A model generated the notes under the pieces. It saw only the letters and a list, made by a program, of their open reading frames with translations. It did not search any database and was not told where the DNA came from. A stretch of 64,000 nt of DNA, taken from Methylobacterium brachiatum (lineage in GTDB: Bacteria > Pseudomonadota > Alphaproteobacteria > Rhizobiales > Beijerinckiaceae). Within the stretch, counting starts at the first letter, position 1. Each line of letters opens with the position of its first letter. Below, piece after piece: positions 43,815-50,824 of this stretch. Position numbers and translations under genes: made by a program. The stretch is from the NCBI RefSeq assembly GCF_020523825.1, contig NZ_JAJALK010000005.1, positions 248,001 through 312,000 of the forward strand. The letters are read 5' to 3'.

Positions 43815-44294
43815 ATGCTGCGCCTCGTCCTCTACCAACCCGACATCCCCCAGAACACCGGCACGATGCTGCGGATGGCCGCCTGCCTCGGGCTGGCGGT
43901 CGAGATCGTCGAGCCCGCGGGCTTCGACGTCTCGGACCGGCACCTGCGCCGCTCCGGCCTCGATTACCTCGACCACGTGGCGATCACCCGGCACCGCTCG
44001 TTCTCGGCCTTCGAGGCCTGGCGGGCCGAGGCCGGCCTGCGGCTGGTGCTGGCCACGACGGCGGGCGCCCGGCGCCACACGGATTTCGCCTTCGGCCCGG
44101 ACGATTGCGTCATGGTCGGGCGTGAATCGGCCGGCGTGCCCGACGCCGTCCACGCGGCCGCCGATGCGCGGGTGGTGGTGCCGATCCGGACGGGCCTGCG
44201 CTCGCTCAACGTCGCGGTCGCGGCCGCGATGATCGCCGGCGAGGCCCTGCGGCAGACCGGCGGGTTCGAACCGGATCGCGCCCCGTCGGCTTGA
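43815..44294 (+). CDS. trmL: tRNA (cytidine(34)-2'-O)-methyltransferase
   Basis: A 159-residue SPOUT-class methyltransferase: LVLYQPDIPQNTGTMLRMAACLGLAVEIVEP at the N-terminus. The trefoil knot lies in the C-terminal half (DDCVMVGRESAGVPDAVH, then RVVVPIRTGLRSLNVAVAAAMIAGEALRQ). Size and motifs match TrmL (YibK), which methylates the wobble 2'-OH in tRNA-Leu species using SAM. Followed after 52 bp by selO on the same strand. Confidence 0.94.
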   Translation: MLRLVLYQPDIPQNTGTMLRMAACLGLAVEIVEPAGFDVSDRHLRRSGLDYLDHVAITRHRSFSAFEAWRAEAGLRLVLATTAGARRHTDFAFGPDDCVMVGRESAGVPDAVHAAADARVVVPIRTGLRSLNVAVAAAMIAGEALRQTGGFEPDRAPSA

Positions 44295-44346
44295 TAGGGG
44301 CGGGCCGCCGGAAGCACCCGCGCCGCCAGCCCGGGAGACGCGCCGC

Positions 44347-45780
44347 ATGACCGAACCCGCCCCCTACAGGCCCTCCCGGCGCCACGCCGATCTGGGCCCG
44401 GCCTTCTACGATCCCGTGGCGGCCGCGCGCTTCCCCGCGACGATCCTGCGCTACCGCAACCAGGACTGGGCCGCGCGCGTCGGCCTCGCCGGCCTCTCGG
44501 AGGCGGACTGGATCGGCCATTTCGGCCGGTTCGAGCCGCTGCCCGGCAGCTTGGAGACGCCGCTGGCGCTGCGCTACCACGGCCACCAGTTCCGCTCATA
44601 CAATCCCGAACTCGGCGACGGTCGCGGCTTCCTGTTCGCGCAAGTGCACGACCTCAAGGACGGACGGCTGCTCGATCTCGGCACAAAGGGCAGCGGCACG
44701 ACGCCGTGGTCGCGCGGCGCCGACGGACGGCTCACCCTCAAGGGCGGCGTGCGCGAGGTTCTGGCCTCGGCTCTGCTGGAAGCGCAGGGCGTCGACACCT
44801 CGAAGAGCTTCAGCCTGATCGAGACCGGCGAGGATCTCGTGCGCGGCGACGAGCCTTCGCCGGCCCGCTCCAGCGTGCTGGTGCGGCTCTCCCACGGGCA
44901 TATCCGGATCGGCACCTTCCAGCGCTTCCGGGCGCTCGGCGAGCCCGACAACATCGCCCGGCTGCTCGACCACACGATCGCGACCCACCGGCCCGAGCTC
45001 TGGCGCGACAGCCTGGAGGACCGGGGCGTCGCCTTCCTGGAGGACGTGGTCGCCCGGGTCGCCCGGCTCGGCGCGCAATGGGCGGCGGCGGGCTTCGTCC
45101 ACGGGGTGCTCAACACCGACAACATCAACGTCACCGGCGAGAGCTTCGATTACGGCCCCTGGCGGTTCCTGCCGCATTACGACCCGGACTTCACCGCCGC
45201 CTATTTCGACGAGACCGGCCTCTACAGCTTCGGCCGCCAGCCGGAGGCGCTGTTCTGGAACCTCGCCCGGCTGGCCGACTGCCTCCTGACGCTGGCCCCG
45301 CAGGCGCGGCTCGAGGGCGCCCTCTCAGGTTTCGGCCCCGCCCTGCAGGAGGCCTTCGCGAAGGCCCTGTTCGGCCGGCTGGGCTTGGCGGAGGCGTCGC
45401 GGCCCGAGACCGACCGGCTGGTCTCGGCGGTCTGGCGGTTCCTGGCCGAGACCCACGCGCCGTTCGAGCAGTTCTTCTTCGACTGGTACGGCGGCCCGGC
45501 GAGCGCCGGGCGTGCGGAGGCCGGCCCGAGCGCCCACCATTACCGGTCGGAGGCCTTCGCGCCGGTGCGGGCGGCGCTCGACGCGCTGGCCCCGGCCCCG
45601 GGCGCGCGGCTCGACCACCCCTATTTCGCGGGCGCGCCCTGCACGATGCTGATCGAGGAGGTCGAGGCGCTCTGGGCGCCGATCGCGGAGGCCGACGATT
45701 GGTCGCTGTTCACCGCCAAGCTCGCCGCGGTGGCGCAGATGGCCGAGGCCTGCGGCACGTCGCCCGCGGCAGCGGCCTGA
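44347..45780 (+). CDS. selO: Protein adenylyltransferase SelO (YdiU/UPF0061)
   Basis: A 477-residue pseudokinase-fold AMP-transferase. Conserved segments: ALRYHGHQFRSYNPELGDGRGFLFA, DLGTKGSGTTPWSRGADGRLTLKGGVREVLAS, RSSVLVRLSHGHIRIGTFQRF, WAAAGFVHGVLNTDNINVTGESFDYGPWRFL and FSFGRQP-like YSFGRQPEALFWNLARLA. SelO transfers AMP from ATP to Ser/Thr/Tyr of redox proteins. The protein is somewhat short at the C-terminus; the Cys-containing redox tail of E. coli SelO is not evident. Its last 160 bp overlap a convergent membrane-protein gene. Confidence 0.93.
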   Translation: MTEPAPYRPSRRHADLGPAFYDPVAAARFPATILRYRNQDWAARVGLAGLSEADWIGHFGRFEPLPGSLETPLALRYHGHQFRSYNPELGDGRGFLFAQVHDLKDGRLLDLGTKGSGTTPWSRGADGRLTLKGGVREVLASALLEAQGVDTSKSFSLIETGEDLVRGDEPSPARSSVLVRLSHGHIRIGTFQRFRALGEPDNIARLLDHTIATHRPELWRDSLEDRGVAFLEDVVARVARLGAQWAAAGFVHGVLNTDNINVTGESFDYGPWRFLPHYDPDFTAAYFDETGLYSFGRQPEALFWNLARLADCLLTLAPQARLEGALSGFGPALQEAFAKALFGRLGLAEASRPETDRLVSAVWRFLAETHAPFEQFFFDWYGGPASAGRAEAGPSAHHYRSEAFAPVRAALDALAPAPGARLDHPYFAGAPCTMLIEEVEALWAPIAEADDWSLFTAKLAAVAQMAEACGTSPAAAA

Positions 45781-45923
45781 GCCTCCTCGTCCGCCAGCCG
45801 TCGGCGCTCCTCGGCGTAGCCCCCCGCGATGGCCATATCGACGAGGCGGCGGGTCAGCCGGAAGGCCAGCCAGAACAGGACGAGGCAGACGGCAGTCGCG
45901 GCGGCAGCCTTGAGCGGGTCCAC
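45621..45923 (-). CDS. Small single-pass membrane protein overlapping selO end
   Basis: A 100-residue protein starting at GTG 45923 with GAGGAG four bases upstream. It has one N-terminal membrane helix (AAAATAVCLVLFWLAFRL), then an Arg/Glu helical cytosolic part and a low-complexity Ser/Ala tail. The tail is encoded entirely within the convergent selO gene (160-bp overlap). The start signal and membrane helix favour a real gene; its true function is unknown. Confidence 0.55.
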   Translation of the reverse strand: MDPLKAAAATAVCLVLFWLAFRLTRRLVDMAIAGGYAEERRRLADEEAQAAAAGDVPQASAICATAASLAVNSDQSSASAIGAQSASTSSISIVQGAPAK

Positions 45924-46091
45924 GGGACTCCTCGAACAATCTCCCCTATGTCGGGGGCGCCCCTCTTAGAGCCGCCCTGGACCGCGTTGCAATTGGACTT
46001 GGCTCCAAGGTCGTCTCCGACAGGGGCCCCAGCCCCGCGCCAACGCCGAACCGGGGCCGGTCCGGCGGCGGGCGTTCTCGAATTCAGGCAG

Positions 46092-46325
46092 GTGCCGTTG
46101 CGCGAGACCTTCCACATCGAAGTCCTCGGTCCCGAGGCGGACGAGGTCCAGACGCGGATCTCCGTGCGCGTCGGCAGCCTGGAGACCGCCCAGGAGCGGG
46201 CCCTGCGCCTGTTCGCCCGGGCCCGGGTCCCCCAGCGCTCCGGCGAGCCGGCCCAGGCCGTGCGGGTGATCGACGGCGCCGGCCGCGAGGTGTTCTTTCG
46301 CAGCCGCTTCGACTCGGCCGATTGA
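46092..46325 (+). CDS. Small hypothetical protein (about 77 aa)
   Basis: A compact alpha/beta-looking protein: LRETFHIEVLGPEADEVQTRISVRVGSLETAQERALRLFARA, ending VRVIDGAGREVFFRSRFDSAD. Starts are non-ATG: GTG 46092 or TTG 46098, with CAGGCAGG upstream of the latter. A longer frame from ATG 45948 exists but its extra residues look non-coding. The strand/helix/strand pattern and the final E-V-F-F-R-S resemble small alphaproteobacterial proteins of unknown role. It precedes the next gene by 8 bp, so probably an operon. Confidence 0.55.
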   Translation: MPLRETFHIEVLGPEADEVQTRISVRVGSLETAQERALRLFARARVPQRSGEPAQAVRVIDGAGREVFFRSRFDSAD

Positions 46326-46333
46326 ACCGGCCG

Positions 46334-46690
46334 ATGCGCGCCGCCCTGATCCTGCCCGGGCTCGTCCTGCTCACCGGCGTGCTGTTCCTGCGCAGCTACA
46401 CCCTGGCGCCGGCCCCCGACCGGCGCGGCGGCACGACGCTGCAGCTGACCTGGCCGAACCGCCCGGTCTTCGGCAGCCCGCGGGCCGACTGCCTCGGAAC
46501 GCCCGCGGACGAGCCGGTCGTCCCCTGCCTGATCGCCTCGGTCAATCGGGCTCGGGGCGAGGGCATAGGGCTGATCCAGCTGCCGTTCTGCGCGACCTGC
46601 TACGCCCTGTCCGAGCGGATCGCCCGCCTCGGTCGCGACGAGGCGGCAGTGCAGGCCCGACTCACGCAGATCGCGCGCTTCGGCTGGTGA
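46334..46690 (+). CDS. Hypothetical secreted or membrane-anchored protein with Cys motif
   Basis: A 118-residue protein. It has an N-terminal hydrophobic segment (ALILPGLVLLTGVLFL) acting as anchor or signal, then a periplasmic part with Cys in RADCLGTP, VPCLIAS and FCATCYALSERIARLG (C-x-x-C). Unknown function; the C-x-x-C may bind metal or form disulfides. Its last 11 codons and stop lie inside the 46-bp direct repeat 46658-46703. The same 3' end occurs again at 48088-48133, overlapping the neighbouring minus-strand acetyltransferase gene. Confidence 0.65.
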   Translation: MRAALILPGLVLLTGVLFLRSYTLAPAPDRRGGTTLQLTWPNRPVFGSPRADCLGTPADEPVVPCLIASVNRARGEGIGLIQLPFCATCYALSERIARLGRDEAAVQARLTQIARFGW

Positions 46691-46703
46691 GGCGGGCCCG
46701 GGC
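46658..46703. repeat. 46-bp direct repeat, left copy
   Basis: Identical to 48088-48133 over 46 bases (begins CGACTCACGCAGATCG, ends GGCGGGCCCGGGC). It contains the 3' end of the 118-residue protein gene on the plus strand and, on the minus strand, a copy of the 3' end of the acetyltransferase gene that lies beyond the right copy. Sequence differs at once on both outer sides. Confidence 0.95.
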
Positions 46704-46803
46704 TGTCAGAAGCAGGCGACGCATCCGCCCCGACCACAGTCCGGACGCGCCGCGTTCAACGGCGGGCGCGGGGCTCGCCCCGAGAGACGGGTGCGTGATC
46801 GCA

Positions 46804-46832
46804 TTGCAGCAGCTACGCCCAAGGCGTACATT
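46804..46832 (+). promoter_or_regulatory. Promoter candidate for the island toxin-antitoxin genes
   Basis: TTGCAG (46804-46809) and TACATT (46827-46832) are 17 bp apart and the toxin ATG is only 5 bp beyond the -10 box. If used, transcription would begin at or next to the start codon, giving a leaderless mRNA, which fits the absence of a ribosome-binding site. Confidence 0.35.
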
Positions 46833-46837
46833 GGCGC

Positions 46838-47119
46838 ATGGATTTCGACTGGTCGGATGCGAAGGAAGCGGAGGTCCGCGCCGAGCGCGGCCACGGCTTC
46901 CGCGTTCCGAGCCGGATCTTCGCAGGCCGAACCGTCGAGTGGGAGGATGACCGCGACGATTACGGTGAGATCCGCATGGTCGCAGTCGGCCGGGTTGAAC
47001 GCCGATACTGGACGGTCGTCTACACGGACCGGGAGGACGCAACGGGACCCTACCGCTGGATCATCACCGCTTGGCCGTCCGAGAAATGGGAACAGCAACG
47101 ATGGCACGCAGGAGCCTAG
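46838..47119 (+). CDS. BrnT family toxin
   Basis: A 93-residue protein with the BrnT fold pattern: MDFDWSDAKEAEVRAERGHGF (F-x-W-x-x-x-K-A), VEWEDDRDDYGEIRMVAVGRVERRYWTVVYTDRE (the D-x-x-x-Y-G-E-x-R and V-V-Y-T-x-R strands) and RWIITAWPSEKWEQQRW (variant of the R-I-I-S-A-R helix). BrnT is a RelE-like ribonuclease that stops translation. It lacks a ribosome-binding site. Overlaps the antitoxin gene by 19 bp. Partner is an XRE protein instead of the ribbon-helix-helix BrnA. Confidence 0.72.
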   Translation: MDFDWSDAKEAEVRAERGHGFRVPSRIFAGRTVEWEDDRDDYGEIRMVAVGRVERRYWTVVYTDREDATGPYRWIITAWPSEKWEQQRWHAGA

Positions 47120-47469
47120 AGGACCTCATGGCCGGCGAGGCGGATCTCGATGTCGAGAAGCTCGCGGCCACCACCGACGAAGATATTCGCGGCTACAAGG
47201 CCCAGGACGGATTCGCCGATATGCCGTCCGGGCCGGCGCGTCCCGTCCTCGCGCCGGCCGAGGTGCGCACGCGGCTGGGCCTGACGCAGGAGGCATTCGC
47301 CCGCGCCCTGCAGATCCCGGTAGCGACCCTGCGGAACTGGGAGCAGAACAGGAAGCTACCCGACCCCGCGGCCCGCTCGTTGCTGAACGCAGTAGCCCGG
47401 GAACCGGAAGCTGTTTTGCGCGCTCTCGGCTCGCCGGTCGCGGCACCGGCGAAGAGGCTGTCCCGATAG
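47101..47469 (+). CDS. XRE-type helix-turn-helix antitoxin
   Basis: A 122-residue protein. A short N-terminal region (MARRSLEDLMAGEADLDVEKLAATTDEDIRGYKAQDG) probably wraps the toxin. The HTH domain at about 58-112 reads VRTRLGLTQEAFARALQIPVATLRNWEQNRKLPDPAARSLLNAV, as in HigA/NadS-type antitoxins. ATG 47101 is preceded by GGGAACAGCAACG; an upstream ATG at 47071 is inside the toxin gene. It should neutralise the BrnT-like protein and repress the pair. Confidence 0.78.
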   Translation: MARRSLEDLMAGEADLDVEKLAATTDEDIRGYKAQDGFADMPSGPARPVLAPAEVRTRLGLTQEAFARALQIPVATLRNWEQNRKLPDPAARSLLNAVAREPEAVLRALGSPVAAPAKRLSR

Positions 47470-47511
47470 CATTGCGGCAGCGAGGCGAAGCAGGCCGCCG
47501 GGATCGCGCGT

Positions 47512-47937
47512 CTACGCGGGCAAGATTTTCGTCATCCAGATATAGGAATGGCCCGGCGGCAAATCGTCCATCCGACCAATCTCGACATACCCAAATCTCT
47601 TATAAAATTCCGGCGCCTGAAACGTCATCGTGCCGAGTCGGAACTTGATACATCCGCGTTTGCGGGCTTCCTGTTCGGCCTCGGTCAATAGCCGGGTTCC
47701 AATGCCTCGGCCGCGATGTTCTTCCCTCACCCACAGCATCGCGATCGCGAACCAATCCCACTGGATAAAGCCTTGGAGCCCGCCCAGCACAGTTCCTTGA
47801 TCGTCGCGACAGATGAACCACAACGGTTTCGTCGGATCGGGACCGTTGTGCAACGCATTGAACGCATTCAGCCCATCTTCGACGATCTTGACCGCCGCGT
47901 CGGCTTCTGTGCTGATCGTGATGGTGCTTGCAGTCAT
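47512..47937 (-). CDS. GNAT family N-acetyltransferase (island cargo)
   Basis: A 141-residue GNAT protein. PLWFICRDDQGTVLGGLQGF is the early strand pair. Motif A is FAIAMLWVREEHRGRGIGTRLLTEAEQEARKRGC (R-x-x-G-I-G), followed by FRLGTMTFQAPEFYKRFGYVEIGRMDDLPPGHSYIWMTKIL. This resembles acetyltransferases carried as cargo in integrons and other accessory DNA. Codon usage is less GC-rich at third positions than in all surrounding genes, which suggests transfer. Substrate unknown; antibiotic or toxin acetylation is possible but not shown. It is convergent with the toxin-antitoxin pair. Confidence 0.82.
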   Translation of the reverse strand: MTASTITISTEADAAVKIVEDGLNAFNALHNGPDPTKPLWFICRDDQGTVLGGLQGFIQWDWFAIAMLWVREEHRGRGIGTRLLTEAEQEARKRGCIKFRLGTMTFQAPEFYKRFGYVEIGRMDDLPPGHSYIWMTKILPA

Positions 47938-48087
47938 TGTAAGCGTCCGAGGTGAAAAATTCGAACACCGACGCGCGGAGCGTTGCTCTCACCGATAGGA
48001 TCGGAAGGGTTTCGGGCCGAGATTTGCCGCTTCAGGCGAGCGAGAAGACAGCCCTTATTCCTCACACGATGACCCGGGGCTGCGAAA

Positions 48088-48133
48088 CGACTCACGCAGA
48101 TCGCGCGCTTCGGCTGGTGAGGCGGGCCCGGGC
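48088..48133. repeat. 46-bp direct repeat, right copy
   Basis: Identical to 46658-46703. It holds the true 3' end of the minus-strand acetyltransferase gene (stop at 48092-48094, residues RARLTSRSARSA). It also carries a copy of the last codons and stop of the plus-strand 118-residue protein gene, cut off from its 5' part by the island. Confidence 0.95.
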
Positions 48134-49246
48134 GACGCGCTCGCGGGCGCGCTCCAGGGTTCGGGCCAGGGGGAACAGCGGGTCGCGCCCGGCCTCGACC
48201 AGGAGGTGGGCGATCGGGCGCCGCTCCGTCCAGAAGGTCGAGCCGAGGGCGAAGTCCGGCGGGGCGCAGGAGTCGATCCGTTCGATGTCCTCCCCGGCCA
48301 GGACCGCCTCGGTCAGGCGGTGGACGAGCTGCACCCCGGGGGCGGCCTCCGGGTCGGCCTCATCGTGGGCGATCTTAAGCACCCAGGCCTCGGCGCCGGT
48401 GAGCGGCAGGATCGCGGAAGCGAGGATCCGGTCGTCCCGGCGCAGCCGGGCGACGCGCACGCGCCCCTCGGCCCCGAGATCGGCCAGGGCGGCGCGCAGG
48501 AACGCGACCTCGTCGGGCCGCTGCCCCAGGCCGGTGCCGGCCCGGCCCTTCCAGCCCGCCGCCTCCAGGGCGACGTGGTCGTCCAGGGCGCGGTCGAGCG
48601 CCGCGGGGGCATCCAGGATCTCGAGCGCGACGGGACCCGCGGCCTCCAGGCGCTGCCGGGCGAGGCGCAGCTTGCGCCGGCGCTTGCCGGAGAGGTGGTC
48701 GAGATACGTCGCCCGCGCCGGCATCGACCGGCCGGTCACGTCGAGCAGACCGCGTTCATGCGGCCAGTAGGCCGCCTGCCGCGTCCCGCGCGCAGCCAGC
48801 AGGTCGACGAGCGGACCATCCGCGGGCGCGTTCGGCAGGAACAACCGCGGCGGCAGGCCGAGCGTCCGCGGCGCGGCGAGCAATCCCGCGAGCGCGGCCT
48901 CCGGGTCGGCGCCGTCGAGGAGCGGGGCGCCGAAGGGGCCGTAGCCGTGGGTCCAGCCCATCAGCACCGGAAGCGGTACGCCCCAGCGGCGCCACGACAC
49001 CCGGAACGGCCAGGCGGCCAGGAACCGCACGCCCGGCGCCTCGGGCGGACGGTCGGCGACGACCAGCAGACGGATACCGGCGCCGAAGGATTTTCGGGCC
49101 GCCAGCGCGTAGCCGGCCTCGTAGAACGGGTTGCGGATATGGGCCTCCGCGCCGAGCGCCCGCCAGGCCGGGATCCAGGCGGCGGCGGGATCGAGGGGCC
49201 GAACCGCGGCGACGAGGCCGCCGGGAAGCGTCGCGGTGTCCGGCAT
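48092..49246 (-). CDS. FemAB/CelD-like (Acetyltransf_6) GNAT protein
   Basis: A 384-residue two-domain GNAT protein of the BioF2/CelD type. The N-terminal half has WIPAWRALGAEAHIRNPFYEAGYALAARKSFG. The C-terminal GNAT half has YLDHLSGKRRRKLRLARQRLEAAG, LEAAGWKGRAGTGLGQRPDEVAFLRAAL and LKIAHDEADPEAAPGVQLVHRLTEAVL. The L-x-x-E-x-x-x-W-K-G segment is a hallmark of the family, often found in exopolysaccharide clusters where it acylates sugars. ATG 49246 is 10 bp after the flippase gene stop, so it is in its operon. Its 3' end lies in the right 46-bp repeat. Confidence 0.85.
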   Translation of the reverse strand: MPDTATLPGGLVAAVRPLDPAAAWIPAWRALGAEAHIRNPFYEAGYALAARKSFGAGIRLLVVADRPPEAPGVRFLAAWPFRVSWRRWGVPLPVLMGWTHGYGPFGAPLLDGADPEAALAGLLAAPRTLGLPPRLFLPNAPADGPLVDLLAARGTRQAAYWPHERGLLDVTGRSMPARATYLDHLSGKRRRKLRLARQRLEAAGPVALEILDAPAALDRALDDHVALEAAGWKGRAGTGLGQRPDEVAFLRAALADLGAEGRVRVARLRRDDRILASAILPLTGAEAWVLKIAHDEADPEAAPGVQLVHRLTEAVLAGEDIERIDSCAPPDFALGSTFWTERRPIAHLLVEAGRDPLFPLARTLERARERVARARLTSRSARSA

Positions 49247-49256
49247 GGCGCGCCCG

Positions 49257-50672
49257 TCAGGCCGCGAGCCGGTGGCGGATCGCACCGGCAAAACCGAGCA
49301 CGTCGAAGTGCCAGGCGGTCGCCCCCGCCCCGACGACCAGCAGGACCAGCCGCAGGGCCTGACCCGGCGGCATCAGCCCCCCCGGGACCAGGCCGATCCC
49401 GGCGATGACCGCGCCGCAGACCAGGGCGGCGCCCGCAATCCCCGCCATGTCGGCGAGCGGCAGCGGCATCGGGGTGCCGGCCCGGTAGGCGCCGAGCACC
49501 AGCACCAGGCAGGCCGCCGCCTGCCCGCCCGCGAAGGCGAGCGCCGCCCCGGAAGCGCCGAATCTCGGGATCAGCAGCAGGGACAGGATTGCCACCACCG
49601 CCAGGGTGGCGAAGGCCGCCGCCGCCTCGAGCCGGCTGGTGCGGGTAAAGTAGATCACCTGCCCGAAATAATAGGCCCGGAACATCATCAGGATGCTGGC
49701 CAGGATCAGGACCGGGGCGAGCGCCCGCGCCTCCGCCCGGTAATCCGGCCCGAGCAGCACCGCGACCACGAGGTCGTCGAAGCACAGGAAGAACACCGCC
49801 CCGAAGGCGGCGATCAGGGTCATGGCCCGGGCGGCGTCGCTCAGAACCCCGGAGGCGGCCGCGATGCCGCCCACCCGCGCCTCGCGCTTGGCGATGGAGA
49901 TCAGCGACAGGGCGATCGCCTCACCGAACACGATGAAGCTCTGCTTCAGGAAGTCGGCCAGCGCCCCGTAGGCGCCGAGCCCCGCGGGCCCCACCGTCTT
50001 GGCGATGATCAGCCGGTCGAGGCTCTGGGCGAGGGCCGCCGTCCCGAACGAGAGGACCAGCGGCCAGCCATAGGCGAACAGGCGCAGCGCCTCGGCCCGG
50101 CTGCCGCGGCCGGGCATCATCGGGGCGATGGTGATCGCGGCCGGCAGCGCCGCCAGGGCGTTGGCGGCGGCCACGGCAAAAGCGAGGTGCAGCGGATCGG
50201 TGGACAGGTGAAGCGCCAGGCTGCCCAAGCCGAGGATCAGCACGGCCCGGCTCATCACCGAGGCCGCCACCGCCCCAGCCTTGAGGCGCGTGCGGGCGAT
50301 CTCGGTGGAGCCCTCGAACAGGGTCGTGCCGAAGGCGAGCGCCAGGATCGCCGCCGCCATAGGGGCGGGGACGAGCCCGAGCCCGGCCGCGAACGCGCTG
50401 CCGAGGCCGGCGAGCAGCAGCGTGCCGCCCAGGATCCGCACCACGGTGCCGACCTGCGCCGGCTCGCGGGCCTCGTCGTAGAGGGCGAAGAACGCGAATT
50501 TCGGCCACTGGCAGGTCGCCCCGTAGAGCACCAGCGCCCAGGACAGGACGTACAGGTAGGTGCCGTAATTCTCCACCGGCGCGAGCCGGGTGAACACCGC
50601 CACGGAGGCCATGTTCAGGGCGGCGGCGAAGCCGCGCGAGCCGACATAGATCAGGCTGTGCCGGGCAATCAT
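49257..50672 (-). CDS. Polysaccharide flippase (Wzx/MOP family)
   Basis: A 471-residue inner-membrane protein with about 12-14 hydrophobic helices. The N-terminus MIARHSLIYVGSRGFAAALNMASVAVFTRLAPVENYGTYLYVLS has the typical amphipathic start and the L-x-x-x-x-Y-G-x-Y motif of polysaccharide transporters. It should flip lipid-linked repeat units. It is upstream of the FemAB/CelD-like gene in the same transcript and downstream of gpmI across a hairpin. With the Wzm/Wzt exporter at 54 kb this gives two export routes in the region. Confidence 0.85.
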   Translation of the reverse strand: MIARHSLIYVGSRGFAAALNMASVAVFTRLAPVENYGTYLYVLSWALVLYGATCQWPKFAFFALYDEAREPAQVGTVVRILGGTLLLAGLGSAFAAGLGLVPAPMAAAILALAFGTTLFEGSTEIARTRLKAGAVAASVMSRAVLILGLGSLALHLSTDPLHLAFAVAAANALAALPAAITIAPMMPGRGSRAEALRLFAYGWPLVLSFGTAALAQSLDRLIIAKTVGPAGLGAYGALADFLKQSFIVFGEAIALSLISIAKREARVGGIAAASGVLSDAARAMTLIAAFGAVFFLCFDDLVVAVLLGPDYRAEARALAPVLILASILMMFRAYYFGQVIYFTRTSRLEAAAAFATLAVVAILSLLLIPRFGASGAALAFAGGQAAACLVLVLGAYRAGTPMPLPLADMAGIAGAALVCGAVIAGIGLVPGGLMPPGQALRLVLLVVGAGATAWHFDVLGFAGAIRHRLAA

Positions 50673-50686
50673 GTCCTACGCATCAC

Positions 50687-50728
50687 GCGCCATAAGGGTC
50701 GCCGGTCCGGCGATACCCCTTATGGCGC
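50687..50728. terminator. Long imperfect hairpin between gpmI and flippase genes
   Basis: GCGCCATAAGG and CCTTATGGCGC form an 11-bp outer stem, continued by a bulge and GTCGCCGG/CCGGCGA, over 42 bases. It lies downstream of gpmI and 15 bp before the flippase ATG on the minus strand. It may terminate the gpmI transcript or act as a regulatory structure in front of the flippase. Confidence 0.5.
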
Positions 50729-50824
50729 GCAAGCGTTAGAGCATCGTTCCGGATACCTGAACGATACTTTAAGACGACGTTGCTTCGAACCCGCACGCCG
50801 GCAAGCGCTGCCTCGACGACTTAC

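Larger units (their letters stand above)
46704..48133. mobile_element. Candidate inserted island with toxin-antitoxin pair and GNAT gene
   Basis: One unit of 1,430 bp from one 46-bp direct repeat to the end of the other. Removing it joins the plus-strand 118-residue protein gene and the minus-strand acetyltransferase gene into convergent genes overlapping by 29 bp. That is the likely ancestral state. Cargo: a BrnT-like toxin, an XRE-type antitoxin, and a minus-strand GNAT gene with lower GC than the host average. No transposase, integrase or terminal inverted repeat is visible. Insertion is inferred from the duplication and cargo. Confidence 0.55.

Noticed and set aside
50733-50775. TTAGAGCATCG-type sequence between gpmI and the flippase
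   Set aside because: Looks like a possible fragment of a dispersed genomic repeat, but no second copy exists in this window to support it.
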